Position numbers and translations under genes: made by a program. Below, in pieces: positions 34,401 to 46,400 of a stretch of DNA of 64,000 nt. The notes below the pieces were generated by a model. The model saw nothing but the letters and a program-made list of their open reading frames with translations. It searched no databases and was not told where the DNA came from. The stretch's first letter is position 1. The number at the start of each line of letters is the position of its first letter. Source of the DNA: Platycnemis pennipes (Eukaryota; Arthropoda; Insecta; Odonata; Platycnemididae); the NCBI GenBank assembly GCA_933228895.1, contig OW121848.1, positions 159,604,688 to 159,668,687 on the forward strand, read 5' to 3'.

Positions 34401-37400
34401 AGAAAGCCTTAGAATTGAATGCTATTTGATTCGTTAGGATTTTATAAAGTCTGTAAGCGTTAAAAAGAGCAGTTTCTTAGCCACAGGACTCTTTCTTCGA
34501 CCATTTCATTGTTTTCTCACATTGTATAATACGATAAATAAATATCCGCCCTGTCTACGCCTTTCATATCCTTCCTAATGTGATTCTTCTTGTTTTATTT
34601 ATTTTTTTTTGTCCTATGTCCTATAATTGTGCTATTTATCATTTGTTAAACAAAATCCAATGTAAAGGTCTCGTTGGCTGTTTTTGGATTTCATGTTAAA
34701 TAAATAAATAAATAATAAATATACTCATCGTATTTCAAAATGCAGTAAGGTTTTTTGATCGAAAGTCCTGTTATCCTATCTTTCAGCTTTGTACTACCCA
34801 TCTTAGCGCTGTGAATAGTGCTAATCATCCTCTCCTCTCTTTTGTGTTTCCACAGCACAAGTAACTCTTCACCTTTGCGAGAAAATGTGCCCTGTCCTTT
34901 TTTCAATATTTTCGCCTCACTCTTCAATGTGGCAGGGAGCCCTCTTATTTGGTCTGATGGTTCCACAAACTCTAATTTTATTATCAGAGAGCAGTTCTGC
35001 TATTTTTTGCTGTTGTAATAAATATCTTGATATGCGTGTTGCCAAAGATTGAGATGAGGCTTCAAAAGAGAAAGGATGGTTTGTTCTAATTTTTTTCCTC
35101 GGCCGAATATATTTATAAATTACTAATGTAGCCAGAATTATTTTCAAAAACCTTACAATCTAATAAGCCATACTTTATAATTTTTTCAGGATTATAGGTC
35201 TTCATTTTTAATCTTTCTCTCCATGGAATAATTGCTTCATGAAGATATAGCTCCTGCATTGGCTTATATACATTTTGAAAATTTTCAATGGAGTATACCA
35301 AGACGGGTCTTATTTTGTATAGTCTGTTCATCCCGTCCAGAATTTCCTCATTATTACTGAAGTGCCACGCTTTCCAAATCTGTTCAAATCTCTTTCTCGT
35401 CAGTAATTCTCTAAATATGTTCGTTGCTATAAAAGGATCAGTGCTCCAATACTCCTTCAGTGAATCTTTCCTTACCTGCCCCATTTGTATCAAAATAGCA
35501 AAGAATTTTTTCATTTCAGTAATGGTTATGTCAGACCGCTTTCCTGTTTTTGGTGATTCTTTGTATTTATGCTGGTTTTGACAGTAAAACAGATTTGACG
35601 GAATGCACATCATTTCAAACAAGTCATCGGCAGCACACAGTGAGACTACATCAAGGACATTGGTAGAATTTTCTGGTACACGTTTTACTCCAGGTTGACC
35701 CAAAAATCGCTCTACATCCCTCTCAGAATCTATTTTTTTCCCATCTAGTAGAGATTCCGGGTGAAGTCTTGTCTTCATTTGCACTCTTATCGGAGACACT
35801 TTCACTTATCAAGAGAGGAGTGGATTTTTATTTCTAGTCTTCACTATAATATAGGAATCACTTCTGCTCTCGTAACTCTCTTCATCATACTGTAATGGCA
35901 AATCTGATAAATTACCAGCACTCAGATCTAACAAAATGTCTTCCTCGCACAAAGCACTGTATTTCCTATGCAATGCCATTGCATTGAATATTTCAAAATA
36001 TGGCTGGAGCAAACCCACTCGCAAGACAATCCCGACACCAAAATCACAATTCACTGGGACTCAAGGAAACGAACTGCTCAAGACACGCGACATAAGGAAC
36101 TAACCACAGCCGTAAAAGAACAATGAGCGATTCATGATTGGCCCCCTCATCCTTTTCATAATGAATGTTTACGTTGATGGAGCAGAGCTGAGAGTGCATT
36201 TCATCTGCTGTGAGAGGAACGTGAAGGCGAGGCAATACAGATATGGACCTCGCGGCGATAGAGATACGGTTCCTCCATGCTGGCTAAGCTAGGGCCATGT
36301 GGAGAAGCATTTCGTAAACAATGAGGCAAGGTCATGGGGTGACCGTGAAAGAAATATACCCTCAGGAAAGAAGAGGGAAGACGAATAAGATTCAAGTTGA
36401 TGAAATTGAAGTTACGTGCCATTACCGAACACCAGACAGAGATTTAAATAGAGTTAAATGGCCAAAATTAACAAAATACTTCGGGTTATCGAAAATTATA
36501 CTACGATTATTCTTAATGAATAACAGAAGGCTAATGAAAAACATTTACCATACACATAAATAACACAATTTAAAACTTTACCATGATGCGCCTAAATGGC
36601 GAGAATTTTCGTCATCCGTCCGCAACGGATCGGATTTAAATGACGAGAATTCTCGCCATCCGTACGCAACGTGTTAAGAATCAAACTTCAATATCTGCAG
36701 TACACTACCCACTCTGCAATTGTCAGCTCACCCAAGTTCATAGAATGCAGGCTCCCTGCATGTAATTCTACCTTTTTTTCTTGCGAATAATGGAGAAAAA
36801 AGCCAATACACATATTTCTTTATTTTTTGATTCTAGTAGCATGAAAATAAAGGCTCATCTCATTTCATGATCCGAGTTACACAACCTCTCCTTATGAGTA
36901 TAAAACTCAAAAATATCATTTTAAAGGTTATTATTAATAAGACATTGCAAAATTACTAGTTTAGCAGCTTGCAATATTCTGTAATAATTTTTACGTCTTA
37001 AAAATTGAATCCCCAGATATTCCATAATTCGAATCTCCTGATCGCATTAAAAAGTTTTTGTTTCTAAAAAGAATCAAAAGCATTCAAGGATTTGATTTAC
37101 AACAGCAACCTAAGTTGATGAAAACCCATTGTGCATTGAATTGATTTTAGGTTTCTGATTTTGTTTATTAGTTTAATATTCTATATTATAATATTCTTGG
37201 CATATGATACCCTCGGAAGTCTTATTTGCATTATAACATTAAAACCCTTCTGGATAGAGGGTGATACAATATGGCTTCAATAGGATCTTATATTATGGAA
37301 AATGTTAATGAAAATGAACGTATAATGTTCCTTTTAACTGTACTCTGCAAAATAGTTGTGGAAAATAGACTTACCTCACGCCTACTAAATTTTCAAAAAA

Positions 37401-40400
37401 TAAATAGAGTATTTTTATTGAAAATATGTAGAATTAAACAAATGCAAATGTAATGTACTGCTCGAAAATACCTGTTTGACTAGTAGTTTTCAAATCGCTT
37501 TCATAGAATCACCTAAAACAAAAGAAGAAATGCTAACATTTACTGGGTGTCAAAATGACACCCTCCGGCATTCACGATAAATTTTAATTTATAAAACAAA
37601 AAAAGATGGACTATTTCTCACACAGTGGTCTTGTTAAGCCCGTAAAATGAGTAAAAGTCACAAAAGGTATTTTCTTCAATACAGTTCCATGGGCAGCTAT
37701 GCAAACAAATGTTGGTGAAGGGTGTCAAAATGACACTCTTCGGTAATCTAGTGTTAATATTATAATATATGCACTCAACCAGTTGGCGCTGATAATTCGA
37801 GCGTAGAAAGAACCCTTAATATATTTTCAGTATGGACCAGCGCCTTGTCTTTCTTTGATAATTTGAATGCTGTGTTAGGTCCTGAAGAATGGAAAAAGTG
37901 CCCAAACTGCATGGATGTCTTTCCTTTCAACAACTCCGAGCCATGACTTTGAGTCATAAATACATGCCACATAATCATTTACCTTAATAATAAGTTGTTT
38001 GTTCAATTTGAGTCTTGCTATTTGCACTTCTTCACAGTTATTTGAATTAGATGTCACAAAGCATTTTATATTATTGCAATCCATCAGAATAAAGCAGTGT
38101 TTTTCTCGAGTGTTAGGAATCCATAAGGCATTATCAAACTGATCACTCAACCATGTGTCTACCTCTGTGATCTCATTGCTTCTTTCATGCATAAATGTTA
38201 TGCCATATATATAATAATTGAAAATTCAAACATATCTTCTGGAGTCAAAATTTTATTGTCTTTCGTTCTCTGTAAACTGGCTTTAGACACTAAATGTTTA
38301 ACAGTTCCTCCTATACCATCACAAAGACCTTTTCCATGTGATGTACCAAAATAGTGCCCCTGGGCTTCTAAGCCAAAATCAGATTGATGATTACAAAGGT
38401 TATTGAAGTTTTTGTACTGACTTGCTGCACCATTGGTAAAATACAGAAGTTTAGAGACATGAGGGGCTGTTTTCCTAATTTCAGGTATAGGGTAATGTTG
38501 AAAAGTATATACTGCTGGTGTAGTGTGCTTTAAATTATCACTTATCATAAAAATGTTTTTTGAAACAAGAATACCTTTATAGCACAACACAAATGGATGC
38601 AAAGTAGCCTGATCATTAACCCAATGAAAACTCTGAATTTCATCATGGATCAAATATGTGAAATTTTCTGAAAAATCTCCACTGACAATGCATTCATTAT
38701 CTTGTAAAGTTTCTTTTTTGTTTCTTAATAAACTTGCCTGACTTTTTGAAATGTATTAGTGTTTTTTTTTAGATTTGTAAGCTTCTGAATAAGGTCTTCC
38801 AAATATTCGTCATATGGTTTGATTAGTTCAACTAATTGTGTCCTGTAAGTATGAATCCATTGCTTGTACTTGATATTATCTAGCAACACAACATCTGCAT
38901 TCTCTTCTAATGCTAACAAGTCTCTCAGGATTTCAGGCCCAGGGCAATTAGCACATTTGTTCAACATGCAATCTTCACTTTCCAAGCTGCATACCATGGT
39001 GTCCAACAAATCCTTATAATAAATATCGAGTTTTTCTCCATCTAACATCAGTTTTACATTTTGGTGAGTGACACAAACACAAACTGTATGTGTTCCACTT
39101 GCCCCTGCTAAGATGCACCTTTTATGGCATAGTTCTGCGAATTTGGACAAGCCAACTTTCAGTTCTGGATATTCAGAACAAAACTCAACATATAATTCTT
39201 TAATGTTACATAAAATCAACCTTTTTTGTTTGTGAACTTTATGGCCATGTTCATTTCTTACAGCTACAAAATCTTTTTTACCTGGACAGATTCTGCTGTT
39301 TTCACCATTTTCATATAACTCGACAATTCTTTCTTCAACTTCACTGGACAGCTTTTGATATTTTCTTTGTTCAATTTGAGGAAGTACACCGTGCTTGTTT
39401 CTTCGTACCAGTTTCTTAGTATGGCACATTAAATATTCACTTACTTCAAGTTCTGAACACTCTTGAAATGGACCATTATTTAGGAACAGTGATGTAGCCA
39501 GGACGTTCTCCAGGGGGGGGGCAAAAATAAGTTAATGTTCCATATCACAAGTTTATGAGAAATGTTAAGATTTCTTAATACAATTTGTATTTATTATATT
39601 TCTCTCTCTCGTTGAATTTTGGTGGGCATCTTCAGCTAGTTGACCTGTAATTTTTAATTTGACTAATGATCCAGGGGGTGGCAAGCACCCCACCGTGGCT
39701 ACGCCCATGTTCAGGAATAAGACTTTAAATGTTCACTCTGTCTTGCTGCTTTGTTGCTGAATGACACTTTTGTTTAAGTTTTTCAATGAGATCATTAAAA
39801 TCATCTTCCACCACTTTTTGGGACTCAGAATCTGATTCATGTGCATTAGAACCTAATTGTTGATTTACTTTTTAAAGCAGAATTTACATCAGATACTTTT
39901 GCATTAATCGCTTGTGATCACCTTTCTTCTCTAAGTCTCTGGATCTTTAGAGGTGAAACACCTAATGATTTACATGCAGTATTAATGGCACTCACTTCTT
40001 CTTCTAAGGTACATATGGTTCATCTTCATGTAGCATCATCTAGTGTTGATAGTTTTTTTTACACATGTAGGACACAGAACCTTACAAGGAATTAAGTTAA
40101 GAGAAATGTTGTTCTGGGCTCACACGACAGAAATTTCTTGCAAAACTTTCTTTATGATTTTCTTGTGAATATTGAATAGACCACTACAACTTTGTCCATA
40201 AAGATGATTATATTTCATCGACACTTTCTTCTCATAGTAATGACACACATAATTTAAATGCATTCCTGCCCTTAAGTTAATTGATAATTGTTCTTGTTTT
40301 ACTAAAATCATTTATGATTTTAACATGATTAGTAACTGGGCCATATATAAGTTTATGGCACGTTTTTAACAAAATTATTCCAACAGAACAGTCCATTTTA

Positions 40401-43400
40401 ATATGTGACCTTCTCCATGAAAAGAGCTGGACTAAATAAAAGTTCGATTGGGGGATCACCAGACTGGCTGGCTGAGATTCCCTTGCTATAAACTGAGCTG
40501 CAACACTGTAATCTTTATCTGAGAACTTATATTTAGTCTCTCTTTTCATAGAGAAGGTTACTTATTGCAAGAACCAATCAGAAAGCAGGATGCCACTTTA
40601 GGCAGAGAAATAGAGACATCAGAAAATTCCCTAAAGCTACTTACATAAACAAATCACTACCATAAATCTATTGGAATATTGATTGAATATTATTCAATAA
40701 ACAATAGGTGTAAACTACACTAATGTTTAAGATTGTTTTCTCATCAGCCTACTGATAACAGAACAATCATAGAGCAAGTTCAGTGGAAAAACCAATGGAG
40801 GCTAAATAGTTTGCCATTATTCTGCTTATGACAGGGTTCATACCGGTCAGGGAAATAAAAATCAGGACTGGAAGTCATGGGAATGTCAGGGAAATAAAAT
40901 TCTGGTCGGGGGAAAAACTCCTGGGGTGCAGCAAAAAGATCTGCGCTCGAGCGGCAAGGTGCACATTTAGTTGCTGTCCTGGCTGGGCGGCACGGGGTAG
41001 CGCCGACTTGGCGGCTCGCTCGGGATCTGGCTGCTTGGTCTGCTCGTCCGTTGTTTTGTGTTTAAATTTTGACTGGAATATGTTAATTTCCTATAGTAAA
41101 TAAATTCTCTTTCACAATATAGGTACCTTGCTGCATTTTTCCATAAAAACCCTATATACGACTGCTTTGCCATTGATATAAGGTCAGGGAAATTTCGAAA
41201 ATTGGGACTGGAAATCAGGGAAAAGTCAGTGAAATTGAAGATGGAAAGTTGGTATGAACCCTGCATGAGACATTTTTATTCGTTGTGAAACATGAAATCT
41301 ATATCTATCAACACACTGAATAAGTAACTGTTATTCTACTTATCAATCAGAATTGGACTTATTTTAGGCAACATTTAATTATATGTACCAATCTGTACAT
41401 TGCTTCTACACAGTGGGCGAGAGTACATTTTTTGCTAATTCAATGTGATGTAACTTCCAAACGAGTCGAAACACATGCTCCACATTTTTTGTGCAATCCT
41501 TGACAGGATCATAGCTTATTGTGCTGAAAATTTTAAATTTTTAAAAAGTCCCCCACCAGAGATACAAGGGCCTGAAAATGTTAAATGGCCAAAAATAATA
41601 AAATTTTCAAATTTTATTATTTTTGGAAGCTTGTAACAGCTAAAGGCTTAACAAACAAACAACTTTTTTATTTCACACATTTACTATGGTACCTAATGAT
41701 ACTGTAACAAAAATATAGACCTTGTCAAAGACAAAAAATAGCAAAAGCTGTAAAAAAAAAAAACAGCAATTTGTATCAAAACTTTGTACTCATCAATCTC
41801 ATAGATTTTACATATTAAGGTTATTAAAAAATATGTCAAATGAAAGCTCAATTTGTGATAATTAATCTGGTATTTGAACCATTGTAACCATTTGAACCAT
41901 GAGTAACTCTAATTACCGATACTTGCTGAAAGTGTCATTTTTACAACTCGCTGTGACCTTCATGGGCCTGTAAGTCCTTGAGGTCATGAAAAAATGAACA
42001 ATATTTGGTTGTTTGCCTTACAGACATGTAGTTGTGTGTAAAATTTGATTTTTTTCTGAAATGGTGCTGCAACATGTGTTCGGTGAATTGGCATGGAATG
42101 ACCCATATGTAATAATTTGCTCTGGTAGATGATTGACCAGGAGATGACCAGTAAGCTAGCTATCTAAGATGGTCCCTACAATATCACTAATCAATCACAT
42201 CAGAATGTTCTCGGCTCATTTGACACAAAATATGACCCTAATTTCTTTGTTTTCTGCAGTATATTTCTATTTGCAACATTTTTCGAGTAACGATAACATA
42301 ACCAATTAAAGTCAAAGTGACACTGAATAAATATATGTATAAAGTTTATTAAGATTAGAGCATCTGTACAGAGTTTCAAAATTCAATTTCAGAAAATTGG
42401 CATACTTAATACCCCAGTGTGCCCATCAAGAGTTAAATTCCTCTATAGCACCCCTTAAGCCCTGTAAGAATGAGTCCAGAATTCCCCACAAGACCGCCTT
42501 ATTCTGCATGGCTGTGATTCATTGAAAGTCATCTGATTTAATTTTATTATATGCAGATAATCTTAAATACTAGAATGGCTGAATGAGTAAGTTGTATGCT
42601 CATGAATTTCTCTCTGTAAGTATTATTGATGTATTAGCATGCAAATGGATTATACTGAATGGTTTTAATTTGTAGTTGATTGCTGTTAAAAACGAAGCAA
42701 CTGGCTGTTGGCACCGAGGAGAGTTGCTTTCTCCCATGCCTGAAAGCAGTACATCCAGATCCAGGGTCTTTTTGGTCGACCATGGTGAATTCCTAATGAG
42801 TGTCAAAGTGAACCACTTACAGCCTTTGCCAGAGGAGATGCAGCACTTACCTCCTCAGGCATTTGTGGTCTGCCTTTATGGCCTGATCCCTCTTACCATC
42901 AACGTTCAACTGGAGGATATAAATAACAAATTTCACTTTGAGTAAGTACATATATTTCCTGTCTCTATCATTTCAGTGCTCAAAGACTGAAGAAAGATTG
43001 CATAAAACTAGATGTGGATTGAATCCAGTTTTTCTCTAATTCAAATCTTAACTTCCCCCTCGAATTTCATTTCAAATCTTAATCTTATTTTTACCTTAAA
43101 CGTAAATTTCATCTAAAATCTAAATGTTACTTTTCCTGAAATCCCAAGTATGATTTCAAAGCCAAATCTTTATTTTCTCTGTAGTCTTATACAGTAAAAC
43201 CTCTTATTTACACTTTTCTAGGGACCGCTAGAAAAAAGTGTAAATAGCGGGAAAAGGGCAAATTTCAGTTTTACATGAATACTTTAACAGTATAGAGTAA
43301 ATGCATAATTAAGAAATACTAATAAACTGAATTAGAGCAATATCATTAATTAGTTCTTAAAGTATAGAGCTGTCCTGGTGTTTTTTGTGCAATAATTTGT

Positions 43401-46400
43401 ACCAATGTTTCAACCAACCATTGGACAGTGTCAAGTCCATAATTCTCAAACTTATACATTGTGCAGTGCCTTTTTTGTTATGACAAAGCCATTCACGGAG
43501 ATATTTGATGATCTAGAACTTAAAAACCACTTTTCAAGTTGGTATTCCTTCATAAGATAATATCTTGACATTTTATTTTTTTACAGTTGTCTGCACTAGC
43601 TATCAAGTTTCTGAATCACAGCGTGATTTTTCGTAATAGATATTTCGCTATATCAGTGCAGTTGCATCATGAGAATCCACAATTTTATATACGCCTAAAT
43701 TGAATATATTATAGTTGCTGCGAAGACATCCGAGATGAGTAGAAGATTAGTCGAGGGTTTCCAATTCCACTTTGGTTCATCATGCTGGACAACAGTTTCG
43801 TGGGCATTATAGATGGCATCTTCAGGTCCGATGTATAGGAAATTGGACATAGGAAATACATATATAGTACGAAGATGTAGGAAATTTGTCGAAAGTAGAT
43901 AGATATATTTATTTGTTCTGGGACATTATTGTCCCTTGAAACATTTACATAAATCACTTTATAATTGTTCATAGTCTCATTACAACATCAACAAGGTAAT
44001 ATTAATATTAGAAATGAGTAGCCATCTAAACATCGACAATCTTAGTAATCTTAGGAATCAATACAAGGTGTCAGTGATTGAACTAATATTTTATAATACA
44101 GCCAATTTAACAGCAAATATTGTTTTAACGAAACTTACATTAATTATTTTATTTGCTTTGCTTCAGATATGAATGCAACCACTTTTTAAACATATAAATA
44201 TTTTAGAATACCTTATCCCATCAGGTAATGAATTCCAATGCTTACAAGATGTTACATGATAAGATTTACCGAACGCATTGGTTTGGAAATTTGGTATTAA
44301 TAATGCCTCAGTGTTATGTGTCAGCCATTCTAGCGTGTTAGCATAAAAGATAACTTTTTCAGACAAATAACTTGGACACTCAGTTTTAATCAGCGTGTAC
44401 ATTAACACATTTATTTGATATTCTCGACTCTTTTCTATCTTCAACCACTTGAGTGTATCATAATAGGGTGTTACCTGTTTATCAAAAGGAATATTGAATA
44501 TCAATCTTATTCCACAGTTTTGTAACCTCTGAAGTGGTTGATTTAGCTCCATAGTATCATCAGTATAGGCGAGAGAACAGTAATCAATATGAGGCGTTAT
44601 TAGGGTATTAAACAATTTGATTCTCAGGGAAGTTGGAATTAGATTCTTGTATTGCTTAGTCACATATAATATTTTATGTACTTTAGTAGAAGTTGTTTTA
44701 ATATGTTCATGCTAGGTTAGTGTAAGACTTAAAGTTAAACCAAGACTTGTTACTTTATTTGAATAGTCAATGTCGACATCGTTAACACAGATTTTAGGTA
44801 ACAGGTTAATTCCCATTGAATAGATATATAGTGAGCTTCCAATAAGTATGGCTTTAGTTTTTTTTTGCATTTAGCATGAGAAAGTTTTCAGAGCTCCAAT
44901 TACTTATGGCCTGTATGTCTTGATTAACTACTTCTATTGCATAATGTATTTCCTGAGGATTACAGCTGTAGTAAATTTGCAAATCATCAGCATAGAAGTG
45001 GTAGCTACAATTAGTGATTGCGTTGGGTAGTGATCTTATAAAAATTGTAAACAGCAGTGGGCCGAGAATCAAACCCTGTGGAATGCCACATGGAACTGAA
45101 ACAAAGGAGGACTGCTTTCCATTGGGGCCTGTAACTGCTTGCATACGTTGAGAGAGGTATGATTTAAACCATAACAGCTGAGTGCGAGAGACCCATTTTG
45201 CCTAACCGAAAAAGCAGAGTTCGATGATTCACCAAATCCAACACCTTGGAAAAGACAAAAAATACCATTCTGGTGACTTTTTTCTTATCAATTGATGACC
45301 TAATGTCATCACTAATTTTAATGAGTGCCATCTGGGTGCTGTACACTTTTCGGAGCCCTGACTGATATTCGTCAAAAAAATTCCTTCAGGAAACGTGTGA
45401 CACTGTTTCGTTATACACATGCCTCTCAAGAGGTTTAGAAAGGGCACAAAGAATAGATATGGGATGAAGATTAGACATATCTTTTGCAATAGCAGTTTTC
45501 TTAATTGGAAGAATAAGAGCCTATTTAAAAAGATAGGGAAATACTGAATAATTTAATGAACAATTGTAGATATTCAATAGCATAGGTGCTATGGCAGAGA
45601 GTGTAGCCTTAATAAATTTTATACTGATTTCGTCCACCCCTATTGCATTTGATTTTATTATTCGTAAATAGCAAAAAAAATAACTCCGGAATGAAATGAC
45701 TGAAGTATAACCTTTCACTACTAAAGTGTTGTGACCGTTGTTGTGTATGTGGTTATATTTGTTCCGCAGAGGAATGATTGGCCACAGAAGTTGATTTAAT
45801 AAAATAGTCATCTAGGGAATAGTTAATATTAGTATCTGTCCGACATGTCTTACCGAGACCAAGACCACGAATCTCATTCCATGTAGATTTAGCATCCCAT
45901 TTTTTAGAAAAACATTGACTGAAATTTTTTGACTCCGAGGTTCTTATATGCTGTTTAACTCGGTTTCTTAACTGCTTGTATTTTTCATGAGCAGTAATAA
46001 TATTATTACGTCTTGAGATTCTTCGTAACCGGTCTCTTTTAGCCATTAAATCTTTCATACACCTTGTAATCCAAGGGGCTGGTTTATGTTTAGAGCTTGT
46101 TATTCTCCTCATCGGCGTGTGAACGTTGAGAACATGAAGAAAATGATAATTAAAAATTTCCAGCTTCTTGTTTACTGAGTGCTGAGAGAAGAAATATGAC
46201 CAATCAAGGGTATCAAAGTCATGCTTAAATCCCATTAAATCGAAATTTTTAAAATCTTTAAATGAATATTCCTGTGGAGTTTCCAAAGATAATCAAAACT
46301 GATAGTTAATGTGGATCAAGTCATGCTCCGGCAAAAAAGGAACGGTACTGCAAATATTCGATCAGTTTCGCAAGATCGTCAATTATGATTAAGTCCTATA

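Larger units (their letters stand above)
31591..42106. mobile_element. About 10.5-kb DNA element with long terminal inverted repeats, nested insertions
   Basis: Sequence at about 32200-32690 is the reverse complement of about 41370-41920 with many shared blocks (GAGTTACTCATGGTTCAAAT, AAAGCTCAATTTGTGAT versus GCTTTCATTTGA, TTAGCTGTTACCAGCTTCCA versus GGAAGCTTGTAACAGC, AACTCGTTTGGAAG versus CTTCCAAACGAG, CAGACTGGTGCATATAATTA). The outermost ends also match: ATGGGTCATTCC at 31591 and GGAATGACCCAT ending 42106. The interior carries a frameshifted transposase-like gene (37775-39429), a dead piggyBac (33927-36673), a hAT-like MITE (40832-41263) and a triplicated motif. It sits wholly in intron 1 of the TDRD12-like gene. 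The target duplication is unclear and the superfamily is not assigned. Confidence 0.65.

Noticed and set aside
42676..42678. Translation start at the TTG of the Tudor exon
   Set aside because: It follows a clear acceptor and is in phase with 31463, so it is an internal Leu codon.
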